Part shown: piece after piece, positions 15,608 to 24,468 of the stretch | Position numbering within the stretch: position 1 is the stretch's first letter | Layout: each line of letters begins with the position of its first letter | NCBI GenBank assembly: GCA_047974375.1 | Contig: JBKECF010000002.1 | Coordinates: forward strand, 32,026 to 96,025 | From: JBKECF01 sp047974375 | GTDB lineage: Bacteria > Bacillota > Clostridia > Lachnospirales > CAMZNU01 | Direction of reading: 5' to 3' | Length of the DNA stretch: 64,000 bases | Made by a program: the position numbers and the translations under genes | Notes under the pieces: generated by a model | What the model was told of the DNA's origin: nothing | Seen by the model: only the letters and a program-made list of their open reading frames with translations | Databases searched by the model: none

Positions 15608-17833
15608 ATGGGATATATTCGTAATAAAACCGAAGAAGTAACAGGCTATCAAGAAGCTGCCCCATATACAAGCACAATAGATTTGCAATGTGATTTTGTT
15701 ATGGTTTATGGAACAGATGAAACAATGCCAAAAAGAATTAGGGAATTTAAAGAAAAAGGCTATGTAGTTCATTTAATGACAGGTATAGCTTGGGGCGAAT
15801 ACAAGGGTTATTTGTATGGTCAATGGGATGGCGAAAATCATTGGGAAGATAGCCAAATGGATGAACATGGAAACCATATCTCCCACGGCGTAGATGTCCC
15901 TTATATGGTTCCGACTATATCTTTTACTAATTATTTAACAGAAAAACTTAAAGTGGCTGTTGACTCTGGGGTAGAAGCCATACATTTAGAAGAACCAGAA
16001 TTTTGGGATTATAGCGGATACTCTAAATCTTTCAAAAGGGAATATGAATTATGTTACAGGGAACCATGGCGACCACAACATAGCGATTTAAACGTTCGTT
16101 ATAAGTCAGCTAAATTAAAAGCCAAGTTATATGCCAGAGCTTTAACTAGAATAAGCGAGTCCCTGAAAGAATATGCCTATAAAAAATATAATAGAATTTT
16201 ACGTATATACGTACCAACACACAGCCTTCTTAATTATACACAATGGAAAATTATGAGCCCAGAAAGCAACCTTATAGATATAACATCGTTAGACGGTTAC
16301 ATTGCTCAAATATGGACTGGAACAAGTAGAACTATTAATGTGTATAAAAGCATTTTAAAAGAGCGTACATTTGAAACAGCTTACTTAGAATACGGCGTTA
16401 TGCAAGAATTAGTAAAGGGTACTAATAAAAAAATGTGGTTTTTACACGACCCCATAGAAGACAACCCAGATTATACATGGGAGAATTATCGTGTAAATTA
16501 TACAGAAACTTTAGTAGCCTCACTACTGCACCCCTATATACATACATATGAAATATGTCCATGGCCTAACCGTGTTTTTAATGGAATATACCCTAAATAT
16601 AAGGATGGAACACCTCGAGAGAATGCAATGCCAATACCTGAGGATTACCGCACTTTTCTTTGTAGTATGATACAAATGCTTGGGGACATGAAGCAAAGCG
16701 ATATTGAGTTTCTGAGTTTTAAATCAAATATTGGATTATTTTTGTCCGATAGCGGATTATTCCAAAGGTCTTATTCAAAGGATATAATAAATTTAGATGA
16801 AAATAATGAAATAGATGTTTTGATGAAAACTAAGGAAGCCCTACTTGATGACACGCTTTGTTCTAAAATATTAAGCAATGAGGACTATGAACATAAGTTT
16901 ATTGAAAGCCTTGCCTTTCCTAATTTTTATGGACTATCACTGCCCTTAATAAAAAATGGAGCACCTCTTAGAACCGTCCAATTGGACAATCTAAAAAGGT
17001 TTCCTAACTATCTAAATGAATTTAATACTCTCATACTTAGCTACGAGCTAATTAAACCAGAAAGCCCAGATATTAACAATGCGATTTCTAATTGGGTGCA
17101 ACATGGAGGTTTTTTATTTTACATAGGCGATGATTCAGACCCTTACAATAAAATTTCTGGATGGTGGAATGAAAAATCTAGCTACAACAGTCCATCACAA
17201 CATTTATTTGAAACTTTGGGGCTTCAAAGAGATTGTAAAGATGGTGTGTATCCAGTAAAAAATGGAAATGTAATGGTATGGCGTATAAAACCATCTCAAT
17301 TATGTATATCAGAGAAATTATCCAGTGAATATACTCAAAAGGTTAGGTACTTGCTTAAATTACAAGGCATAAATTGGAACTTTACTAACAACATATCTGT
17401 ACGACGTGGTCCGTATATTATATCTACACAAATGGATGAAAGTTTAAGTGAATCAACAACCTATGAAGGTGTATTCGCCAATATGTTAACAACAAATTAT
17501 GAAATAATAAGAAAAAAGATAATCCTTCCTGGGGAAAATACAATATTATACGATATAGAAAAAATAGCTGATGCAACAGCAATAATAGGTTCATCCGTGA
17601 GAATTATAAGCCTTTATGACAATGAAACATTTACCCTAGTTGTAAAAGGCGCAGATAAATTGCAGGCTAATATACGCTTGCGTTTATCAAAACAATTAGC
17701 AAGCCTTAAGGCGAAAGATAGTAAAAATAAAGATGTTAAAGTAGATTTATCTTATTGCAACTTATCAAATTCCCATTTGCTTGCTTTTAAAAGCGAAGGT
17801 AATGAAATAGCAATAACAGGAACTTATTTATAA
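15608..17833 (+). CDS. Uncharacterised glycosidase-like protein (TIM barrel plus GATase-like domain)
   Basis: A 741-residue protein that I cannot place in a named family. It has no signal peptide. The first 400 or so residues read like a TIM-barrel glycosidase: strand-like segments such as GYVVHLMTGIAW and GVEAIHLEEPEFWDY, the latter with paired acids at a strand end. From about residue 460, NTLILSYELIKPESP ... WVQHGGFLFYIGDD resembles the glutamine-amidotransferase-like domain of GH42-type enzymes. A beta-rich C-terminus follows. It closes the GRE cluster, so an intracellular glycoside-cleaving role fits. The start has an AAAGGAG site. Fold assignments are by eye. Confidence 0.6.
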   Translation: MGYIRNKTEEVTGYQEAAPYTSTIDLQCDFVMVYGTDETMPKRIREFKEKGYVVHLMTGIAWGEYKGYLYGQWDGENHWEDSQMDEHGNHISHGVDVPYMVPTISFTNYLTEKLKVAVDSGVEAIHLEEPEFWDYSGYSKSFKREYELCYREPWRPQHSDLNVRYKSAKLKAKLYARALTRISESLKEYAYKKYNRILRIYVPTHSLLNYTQWKIMSPESNLIDITSLDGYIAQIWTGTSRTINVYKSILKERTFETAYLEYGVMQELVKGTNKKMWFLHDPIEDNPDYTWENYRVNYTETLVASLLHPYIHTYEICPWPNRVFNGIYPKYKDGTPRENAMPIPEDYRTFLCSMIQMLGDMKQSDIEFLSFKSNIGLFLSDSGLFQRSYSKDIINLDENNEIDVLMKTKEALLDDTLCSKILSNEDYEHKFIESLAFPNFYGLSLPLIKNGAPLRTVQLDNLKRFPNYLNEFNTLILSYELIKPESPDINNAISNWVQHGGFLFYIGDDSDPYNKISGWWNEKSSYNSPSQHLFETLGLQRDCKDGVYPVKNGNVMVWRIKPSQLCISEKLSSEYTQKVRYLLKLQGINWNFTNNISVRRGPYIISTQMDESLSESTTYEGVFANMLTTNYEIIRKKIILPGENTILYDIEKIADATAIIGSSVRIISLYDNETFTLVVKGADKLQANIRLRLSKQLASLKAKDSKNKDVKVDLSYCNLSNSHLLAFKSEGNEIAITGTYL

Positions 17834-17837
17834 TATA

Positions 17838-17884
17838 AAAGGTGGTGTCTGGTGATATTTTTTATTGCCAGACACCACCTTTAT
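17838..17884. terminator. Bidirectional terminator
   Basis: AAAGGTGGTGTCTGG ... CCAGACACCACCTTT, a near-perfect hairpin between the convergent genes ending at 17833 and 17886, with T-runs usable from both strands. Confidence 0.85.
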
Positions 17885-17885
17885 A

Positions 17886-19463
17886 TTATTTAGAGTTAGA
17901 TTCACGTAGTTGAGATGGAGTAGAACCAAACTTTTTTTTAAAAGAACGCATAAAATAACTAGCACTTTTAAAGCCACATAATAAAGAAATACGTCCTACA
18001 GTTAAAGATGTAGAGAGCAGAAGCTCTCTTGACCGAACCAACCTTAAATTAAGAATATAACTAGATATGGAAATACCATATTTTTTCTTGTACATAGTTG
18101 ATAAATAACCTAAAGAAACATTATAATAAGAAGATAGCACAGATGTAGATAAATCCTCGTTAAAATAATTATCCTCTATATATCTTTTAACTTTTTCTAA
18201 TATAAAAGATATGTCATTTACATTTCTATGATTACTTTTTAAAACAAACACAACTAAACTATATATACTATCATTCACTTCATCTACAGTTTGACATCTA
18301 TCTATAATAGAACCATTAAAATATTCAATACCTATGTAGTCTGAAAAGCAATACCCTCTTTTTTGTAAAGACTTAGCTACTATATTAATTAATTCGAGAT
18401 AAACAAAACGAATATTTATAACAGCAATATTATTCGGTTTTATAATACGTTCAATTACATCCCTTACTTTATTTATAGAGCCATCTATTAATAAAGTTTG
18501 AAACAAAAAAAAATCATCATTTAGGAAAAGTTTTTTAGACGCAATTTTGTAATCATTTATAAAAAATATCTCGCCCTCATTACGACTACTTTGAAAACGA
18601 AGATCCAAAGCTTGTTGCGCTTGAGATAAGGAAACACCTGTTATATTTTTACATAAATCAGACAGACCAATAAATACTTCAAAGGGTAAAAACTTGATTA
18701 TAGTTCTATGTATATTTTTTGCTATATTTAAAAAATATATTTTCGCACTATTTATATCTTCTTCTATAGAACCTGCGAATATAAGTAACTGATTTAGGTT
18801 TGCGAAACTATCTGATACAACTAGATTATTAAAATCCAACTCGTCAATAATGTTTTTTATGCTAAAACGAGATAATTTGCTATTTATACTATCATTTTTA
18901 GTTGAATTATTATAAAAACGAATTAGAAAAACTTGGTAGTAACAAACCTTGCTATCAAAAGCATCTCCAAGATTAATACTTACAGTTGAAGTGGTGCCGT
19001 TAATAAAAGCTTGTATATCTTCTAACATCTCAGTTCGTTTAATAGTTTCTTCAAGTTGTTCTGTTTTAAAAAGAGTAAAAGAAAGTTGTCTTTCGTATTC
19101 TAGTTGTTGGAAAATTTTGTTAAGAGTGTTGAGTAATACAATTTGAGTAAAAGGGGCTACTAAGCAAAAAACATTGCTGCTAAGCAGTTTCTTCTGTAAA
19201 TTGCTGTATTTTGCGGTGTTACACAAAATTATGAATTTAATTCTATTTTCCGCTTCATGATTTTGCATAAAGTCTAACCATGTATCATCATCTATAATAT
19301 CAATAATTATAAGATTTGGATAAATTGTATTAATTGCTAAACTCGCCTGTTCTAATGTTTCCACCTCTTTAATACAGTCGAATTTTATATTTAGTTTCTT
19401 TAATTGTGTTCTAAGAAGTAAACGTGTATTTTTCTGAGTACTAGCTAAAAGCAACTTATACAT
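17886..19463 (-). CDS. AraC-family regulator with degenerate response-regulator receiver
   Basis: A 525-residue YesN-like protein. Residues 1-110 have a receiver fold: Asp55 (LIIIDIID) is at the phosphorylation site, but the acidic pocket is replaced by S-T-Q (residues 8-10) and the conserved Lys of the KPF motif is Ala103 (VAPF). A long central region follows, then two AraC helix-turn-helices at about 425-520 (YYNVSLGYLSTMYKKKYG; CGFKSASYFMRSFKKKFG). The receiver is therefore unlikely to be phosphorylated normally. The start ATG 19463 follows GGGAGG; an upstream in-frame start at 19484 does not. It is convergent with the GRE cluster and is the likely local regulator (inference). Confidence 0.85.
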   Translation of the reverse strand: MYKLLLASTQKNTRLLLRTQLKKLNIKFDCIKEVETLEQASLAINTIYPNLIIIDIIDDDTWLDFMQNHEAENRIKFIILCNTAKYSNLQKKLLSSNVFCLVAPFTQIVLLNTLNKIFQQLEYERQLSFTLFKTEQLEETIKRTEMLEDIQAFINGTTSTVSINLGDAFDSKVCYYQVFLIRFYNNSTKNDSINSKLSRFSIKNIIDELDFNNLVVSDSFANLNQLLIFAGSIEEDINSAKIYFLNIAKNIHRTIIKFLPFEVFIGLSDLCKNITGVSLSQAQQALDLRFQSSRNEGEIFFINDYKIASKKLFLNDDFFLFQTLLIDGSINKVRDVIERIIKPNNIAVINIRFVYLELINIVAKSLQKRGYCFSDYIGIEYFNGSIIDRCQTVDEVNDSIYSLVVFVLKSNHRNVNDISFILEKVKRYIEDNYFNEDLSTSVLSSYYNVSLGYLSTMYKKKYGISISSYILNLRLVRSRELLLSTSLTVGRISLLCGFKSASYFMRSFKKKFGSTPSQLRESNSK

Positions 19464-19623
19464 ATAAATTCCTCCCGATTGCATATAACATCGTAGCGGT
19501 TACACAATAGGAAATATTTTAAGCAAAGGACGTATCTCCTCTGTTAAAATAACCATTGCCACTAAATTATACACATGGGCATTGTAAGAAGTAAACATAC
19601 TGTAATACATATTAACGATGTCA

Positions 19624-19686
19624 TTAAAATAGTTCACTAAAATATTAAAATAGTTCAATAAAATACCGAAATATTTCACTAAAACC
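19624..19686. repeat. Three tandem 21-base repeats upstream of the AraC-type regulator
   Basis: Units at 19624-19644, 19645-19665 and 19666-19686 share TTAAAATAGTTCACTAAAATA, the third being more divergent. A spacing of two helical turns is usual for direct-repeat operators. They lie 160-225 bases before the regulator start and could be its own binding sites. Confidence 0.7.
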
Positions 19687-19713
19687 AATTGTAACTTTAG
19701 TTAGTTTTTTAAA

Positions 19714-19880
19714 GTCAATAGACCTTTCCGGCAGGGGGAGCTTGTACCCCCACTGAATGGTGAATTCGGACGCATAACGGAGTTGGACGCATACTTGGTT
19801 GCATAGTCGAGCAGAAAGTACAGCTTTCGACCAGGTTAGACAGTCCCGCTACCTATTATACATTGAGGTGGGGTCTAATT
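19714..19880. repeat. MITE-like repeat family A, copy 2
   Basis: Runs from GTCAATAGACCTTTCC to GAGGTGGGGTCTAATT, inverted relative to copy 1. The internal module TTGCATAGTCGAGCAGAAAG ... CTTTCGACCAG matches copies 1 and 3, and an extra hairpin, GGGGGAGCTTGTACCCCC, lies near the left end. No coding potential seen. Confidence 0.75.
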
Positions 19881-19900
19881 CTTACCTATTAAGTAATATA

Positions 19901-19947
19901 AAAAGCTGTTGAAAAATGAGTAAAATCATTTTCCAACAGCTTTTTTA
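19901..19947 (-). terminator. Terminator after fliS
   Basis: AAAAGCTGTTGAAAAATGA ... TCATTTTCCAACAGCTTTTTT forms a strong hairpin. Read on the minus strand it ends in a T-run about 20 bases after the fliS stop. Confidence 0.85.
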
Positions 19948-19965
19948 TCTATCTTCATTTAACTA

Positions 19966-20343
19966 TTAAACTTTAGCTAATTTCATAGCTTCTTTCCACG
20001 TATCACGCAGTTCACGGATTAAGCCAAGGCATTCTTCCAATATTACTTTATCCTTTGCCATATTAGCCTCTACTAATCTACGGTAAATGTAATCATACAT
20101 ATTAAATAAATCCTTAGATACATCATATTGCATATCCAATGTTATTTGGAATTCCTCAATAATCGCCTCAGTTTTCATTATATATTTATGAGTTTCCATA
20201 ATGTCCTTTTTTTCCAGAGCAATAATAGCTTTATTGCAAAATTTAACAGCACCATCAAACAGCATAAGTGTAAGTTCTTCTTTACTAGCAGTTAATATAG
20301 CATTGTTTGAATAAGCTTCATAAGGATTTCTTTTTGTTGCCAT
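19966..20343 (-). CDS. fliS: Flagellar export chaperone FliS
   Basis: A 125-residue helical protein with the FliS start pattern (NPYEAYSNNAILTASKEELTLMLFDGAVKF) and the usual family length. FliS binds the C-terminus of flagellin (FliC) in the cytoplasm and prevents early polymerisation before export. No fliD or flagellin gene is adjacent, so it is detached from a flagellar operon here. It is 14 bases downstream of rsmA with a TAGGAGG site, so it is likely co-transcribed with rsmA, and a terminator follows. Confidence 0.93.
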   Translation of the reverse strand: MATKRNPYEAYSNNAILTASKEELTLMLFDGAVKFCNKAIIALEKKDIMETHKYIMKTEAIIEEFQITLDMQYDVSKDLFNMYDYIYRRLVEANMAKDKVILEECLGLIRELRDTWKEAMKLAKV

Positions 20344-20357
20344 AACTTCCTCCTAAA

Positions 20358-21218
20358 TTACTTAGTACGTTTTTCACATATTTTATCTGATAATTCGCCA
20401 TATTTTTCAATACTTAAACTTTCTCCACGGACTTTTCTATCTAATCCTATACTCTCCAGAATATCACCAATTTCGTCCTTAGAAAAACCTATATCGAAAG
20501 AAAATAAACAATTAACCAAAGTTTTTCTTCTCATACTAAAGGCTGCCTTAACTAGCTTGAAGAAGAATTCCTCATTTTTCACTTTAAAAGGGTCGTGAGG
20601 TGTAATTTTAATAACTGCTGAGTCAACTTTAGGTCGTGGTATAAAACAGTTTTGGGGAACATTTGCTGCTAAGTAAACATCTGCAAAATAGTTCACTACC
20701 ACTGTAAGAGAGCCGTAAGCCTTTGTATTTACATCGGCACTCATTCTACTGGCAACTTCCTTTTGTATCATTACAATTATACTATCTATGGGATAATTAT
20801 TTTCCAATAAGTTCATAATAATAGGCGTAGTTATATAGTAGGGTAAATTTGCAACTAACTTTACCTTTCTATAGCCACTTTCCTCTATTAATTTTAGCAA
20901 ATCAACTTTTAAAACATCTTCATTAATAATTTCTAAATTATTATAACCAATTAAATTATCTTTTAAGATAGGTATTAGGTTAGTATCTATTTCTATGGCG
21001 ACTACCTTGCCAGCACGCTCCAATAGCTCTTGAGTTAAACCGCCTATCCCTGGACCAATTTCTATAATTAAGTCTTCATTAGTTATATCGGCAGTATTTA
21101 GTATTTTATTAACTACATGTTGGTCAATTAAAAAGTTTTGTCCGAAATTCTTCTTAAAATAAAATTCATTGGCTTCAACTATTTCCTTTGTCCTTTTATA
21201 TGTTGCTATTCTATCCAC
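20358..21218 (-). CDS. rsmA: 16S rRNA adenine dimethyltransferase RsmA/KsgA
   Basis: A 286-residue SAM-dependent enzyme that dimethylates A1518 and A1519 of 16S rRNA late in 30S assembly. Visible motifs: NFGQNFLIDQ (residues 24-33), motif I EIGPGIGGLTQ, an acidic loop AIEID and the catalytic NLPYYITTPI. Length is normal. The start is GTG at 21218, 10 bases after the GerMN gene stop, with a weak AGGT site, suggesting coupling to the upstream gene. Grouping of rsmA with tmk recalls their proximity in other Firmicutes. Confidence 0.96.
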   Translation of the reverse strand: MDRIATYKRTKEIVEANEFYFKKNFGQNFLIDQHVVNKILNTADITNEDLIIEIGPGIGGLTQELLERAGKVVAIEIDTNLIPILKDNLIGYNNLEIINEDVLKVDLLKLIEESGYRKVKLVANLPYYITTPIIMNLLENNYPIDSIIVMIQKEVASRMSADVNTKAYGSLTVVVNYFADVYLAANVPQNCFIPRPKVDSAVIKITPHDPFKVKNEEFFFKLVKAAFSMRRKTLVNCLFSFDIGFSKDEIGDILESIGLDRKVRGESLSIEKYGELSDKICEKRTK

Positions 21219-21228
21219 TGTATACCTG

Positions 21229-22305
21229 CTATTCTATAACAATTGGTTCATCTAAACGAATGTGGCCACTTTCATATGTTTCACCGTCTATAGTAATAAG
21301 TACGCTGTCTGCACTGTAAAACACGCCGATAGTATAGGCTATAGAAGTCAAAACCCTATCTTCTATAGCACTACCTAAATTTACTTCTTCTAAGAAGTCT
21401 TTAGATAAATCTATAGTAGCTAAGGAAAAGTCATCAGCAACTTTTATACTATTTATTTTTGTATTTTCTGATAAAAGAGGCACAAAATTATCATCTGGTA
21501 CAACTTTCATTAGTTTTTCTAACTCACCATAGTAATCCGGATTGTAGCTTATGGCTAGTTTGTTTACACTAGTAGCTATTTCATCAGTTGCAGCGTTATA
21601 ATCAAATCTTCTAAAATCTAACTCCATAGGGGTATTTTCTCTTATTTCAGAAAGGCTGCTGGACATTTCTTCTTTACCAGTTGTGGAGTATACTGTTTTT
21701 ATTAGGCCTATATCTTTGGCATAATATTCTTCCTTATAGCTGCCATCTGTTTGGTTTGTAACTATTTTTAAAGCTTTAAATGTACCAAAAGGCACTGTTA
21801 CTTCCTCATCTACACTTATTATTTCAGCTGTAGACCAGTTATTTACTTGCCAAGCCGTACCTACTTCGATAGGACCGGATATAATTGTATTAAAGGCATT
21901 ACTTTCTCTATTACTTAGGGGCTCTCTGTAGTTTTTCATATTGTCTGAAAAGGATAAATCGTAGGCATCTACATTTAAAACAGCTAAATTAGAAAATTCT
22001 TGGGTCATTGAATCAACTTTTATTTTCCATTCTAAAGATGTTTCATCGGAGTACACCATAAACATTTCTTGGTTATACAAAGGACTATCCTCGCTTGTGT
22101 AAACATAAAGGGAATTTTCCTTAAACATAAAGTAATCCTTTACGCTGTTTTCTTCGCTTGTTATTTCCGTAGGCTCAACCTGCTCTATAACAACAGGGTC
22201 TTCCGATGGTTGGCTTTGGCCGCTATTATTTTTCTTCATAATAGCAACAGCCACAATAGCTATTAAAATAATTGTCACTATAATATATGGTCTAAATTTT
22301 TTCAT
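21229..22305 (-). CDS. GerMN-domain membrane-anchored protein
   Basis: A 358-residue protein with an N-terminal hydrophobic anchor (YIIVTIILIAIVAVAIM) and a Ser/Glu/Pro-rich linker. The central beta-rich region (about 60-220) I do not recognise. The C-terminal GerMN (sporulation/germination) domain is at about 250-350, with LATIDLSKDFLEEVNLGS, AIEDRVLTSIAYTIG and VLITIDGETY. The anchor lacks a lipobox Cys. GerM-type proteins act in the sporulation septum or spore envelope; here the context is housekeeping, between tmk and rsmA. A TAAGGAG site precedes the ATG. Confidence 0.8.
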   Translation of the reverse strand: MKKFRPYIIVTIILIAIVAVAIMKKNNSGQSQPSEDPVVIEQVEPTEITSEENSVKDYFMFKENSLYVYTSEDSPLYNQEMFMVYSDETSLEWKIKVDSMTQEFSNLAVLNVDAYDLSFSDNMKNYREPLSNRESNAFNTIISGPIEVGTAWQVNNWSTAEIISVDEEVTVPFGTFKALKIVTNQTDGSYKEEYYAKDIGLIKTVYSTTGKEEMSSSLSEIRENTPMELDFRRFDYNAATDEIATSVNKLAISYNPDYYGELEKLMKVVPDDNFVPLLSENTKINSIKVADDFSLATIDLSKDFLEEVNLGSAIEDRVLTSIAYTIGVFYSADSVLITIDGETYESGHIRLDEPIVIE

Positions 22306-22356
22306 TTTTTCTCCTTAAAACACTTTTTTCTATGCAACATAGCAATATTATCATAA

Positions 22357-22986
22357 TTACAGTTTTTTTGCATTAACTTTTAAGAATTTTATATAGGTTT
22401 CTTTTATTTCGCGAAAAATTTCATCTATGGTTCTATTGGCATTTATTAGTTTAATTCTGTCGCTGTATATTTTAGAAATTTCAATATATCCATTTCTTAT
22501 GGATTCAAAAAATTCTTTGTTCTCTAGCTCTAACCTATCTAACTCTCCATCATTGTTTTTTCTTTTTAAACCAATCTCTGTTGGTAGTTCCAAAACAAAA
22601 GTTATATCTGGCAATAAATTTCCTGTTGCAAACATATTTAAATCATAAATTTCCTCTATTCCTAGCTTTCTGCTTATGCCTTGATAAACTAAATTAGAAT
22701 CTATATATCTATCACAAATAATAATTTCCCCTCTTTGTAACGCTGGCAAAATCAATTCATATACCATTTGTGCTCGAGCACCTGCATAAATTAATGCCTC
22801 AGTTTTATTGCACATTTCTGTATTATTTTTATCTAGTAAAATATTTCGTAAGCCCTCACCTATTTTAGTAGTTCCAGGGTCACGTAATAAAGTCACACTA
22901 TGGCCATTGCTTTCCAAATATTCCTTGAACTTTTTGCTTTGCAAAGATTTACCTGCTCCGTCTGTTCCCTCAAAACTTATAAACAT
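22357..22986 (-). CDS. tmk: Thymidylate kinase
   Basis: Phosphorylates dTMP to dTDP for DNA synthesis. From ATG 22986 it has 209 residues: MFISFEGTDGAGKSLQ is the P-loop, LLRDPGTTKIGEGLR the DR(E)PG-type substrate motif, and DRYIDSNLVYQG the DRY motif. I prefer ATG 22986 to the ATG at 22992, because GAGG lies too close to the latter and Tmk proteins usually begin at MFI. It is followed by the GerMN gene after about 50 bases. Confidence 0.95.
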   Translation of the reverse strand: MFISFEGTDGAGKSLQSKKFKEYLESNGHSVTLLRDPGTTKIGEGLRNILLDKNNTEMCNKTEALIYAGARAQMVYELILPALQRGEIIICDRYIDSNLVYQGISRKLGIEEIYDLNMFATGNLLPDITFVLELPTEIGLKRKNNDGELDRLELENKEFFESIRNGYIEISKIYSDRIKLINANRTIDEIFREIKETYIKFLKVNAKKL

Positions 22987-23250
22987 ATTCATCCTCTTTC
23001 ATCTTTTTTTTAACATTATACATGATTTGTACTAATTTGAAAATTTTCAGGTTAATATTTAGTACTTTGTATAAACGTTCTAAAAAAAATTGTTTCCTAT
23101 ATAAAAATCAAACTTTTTAGAAAACTTAAAGCACAAATGTTCATAACCCAAGGAATCCCATAAATTTAGGAACAAATTGTTAAATTTATTTCAAATCCTA
23201 AATTTATAGGTTGTATAGCTGTAAGGGCATAAAAAAAATACTTATTCAAT

Positions 23251-23408
23251 TTATCAACATTGAAATGTGCATAACTCATACCCATATTTAGTGTTCTGTG
23301 AACAATTTAGGGGATGATGTGGATAACTTTACATAAAATTAGAAAGTTACTCACTTTTATTTTGAAAAAATCTATAACTTATTAACGTTATCCACATAGT
23401 TGTCAACA
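23251..23408. other. DnaA-box cluster in a gene-free AT-rich gap
   Basis: The gap 22987-23490 holds two perfect TTATCCACA boxes, at 23318-23326 (minus strand) and 23388-23396 (plus strand). Near matches are TTATCAACA 23251-23259, TTATGCACA 23266-23274 (minus) and TTGTCAACA 23400-23408, and a weaker one lies at 23139-23147 (minus). Conserved genes to the left run on the minus strand and many to the right on the plus strand, as expected around a replication origin, but no dnaA or dnaN is adjacent. It could be an origin, a DnaA titration site or chance in AT-rich DNA. Confidence 0.45.
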
Positions 23409-23490
23409 TACTGTATATAGCACTTCTAGAAGTTATTAATATATTTATACTCATTTTCATTTTTTTATTGTATTTTAGAACATTTGAACT

Positions 23491-24231
23491 TTAATAATCA
23501 TTAGCCTGAATTATTTCTTTAAGCTCAATAAAATTATTTCTATACCTATAGCTACTTTTTTCCTTTTTATGGCCAATTGCCTTTTGTGGACAATTTTGTA
23601 TGCATGCCATACATTGTTCGCATTTGTTTAAAAACTTAACTTTATTATTTGCTTCGATATTATTTGCAACACAGACCTTAGCGCATATACCGCAATTATT
23701 ACATTCTTTGCTTATACTAAACAGCTCAACAGCCTTCTGGAAATCGAAGGTTGTAAATTTTGCTATAATCTTAGCCGTTGTTCTTTTTACATTATTACTT
23801 TTATTCTGAATAACTTTATTTTTGATATCATTTGCTATTTCATCAATTACTTTTTTATCTGGAATACTTTTACTAATACTTTTTTTCATATCGAAGTAAA
23901 TGAAGTTGTCTGGCATGATTAAATTCTTTTTATAATTAACCTTTATAAATGCATCTAATGCATCATTAGTAGAGAATGAAAACATGCCACAATTGGAGAT
24001 TGCAAAAACATAATTTGCTTTAATTTGAGTTTTTTTCAAATACTCCTTAAGCATATTAGGTAAGTTCAAACAGTATACAGGATATACAATGCCAACTACA
24101 TCATCTTCTATTAAAAAAATTTCATTGTTCAATAATTTGGGTATTGATAGTAGCTCGGCATTGAATTGTTCCCCTATTTTTTTTGCTATATAAAGGCTGT
24201 TTCCTGTTCCAGTGAAGTATAGTATTTTCAT
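23491..24231 (-). CDS. EFR1-type flavodoxin-ferredoxin fusion protein
   Basis: A 246-residue protein. The N-terminus (MKILYFTGTGNSLYIAKKIG) is a flavodoxin-like FMN-binding loop, and GIVYPVYCLNLPNML and ISNCGMF continue the flavodoxin fold to about residue 160. Two [4Fe-4S] motifs follow, CNNCGICAKVC and CEQCMACIQNCP (about 178-215). Proteins of this type probably move electrons between flavin and iron-sulfur centres in the cytoplasm; the partner is unknown. An AAAGGAG site precedes the start. It stands alone, next to the DnaA-box region. Confidence 0.88.
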   Translation of the reverse strand: MKILYFTGTGNSLYIAKKIGEQFNAELLSIPKLLNNEIFLIEDDVVGIVYPVYCLNLPNMLKEYLKKTQIKANYVFAISNCGMFSFSTNDALDAFIKVNYKKNLIMPDNFIYFDMKKSISKSIPDKKVIDEIANDIKNKVIQNKSNNVKRTTAKIIAKFTTFDFQKAVELFSISKECNNCGICAKVCVANNIEANNKVKFLNKCEQCMACIQNCPQKAIGHKKEKSSYRYRNNFIELKEIIQANDY

Positions 24232-24468
24232 TCAATTCTCCTTTTGTAAGTATGGTTTGTAATATAAACTTTTTATCTTATTACTTAATTACGGTTAATA
24301 AATTATTATAGTTTAAAGGTGGTGTAAAAGATTAGGCATCTACTGACTGTATCTAGGCCTTTATTTGTTTTATGTTGTAGGTTAAAAATTTTATAATTCC
24401 TAAACACAGATTATATAATTTTCTCGAGAATTAGTTCAGATTTTACGATAATTTTACATATTTAATCA

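Noticed and set aside
19500..19688. A 62-codon minus-strand frame with seven-residue repeats (YFNILVN-like)
   Set aside because: The peptide repeat simply reflects the 21-base DNA repeats. The start is TTG without a ribosome site, and the frame lies in the regulator's upstream region.
24232..24468. A riboswitch upstream of the AfuA-like transporter
   Set aside because: No recognisable conserved core (purine, TPP, cobalamin, SAM, glycine) and no anti-terminator pair could be found; only a promoter is supported.
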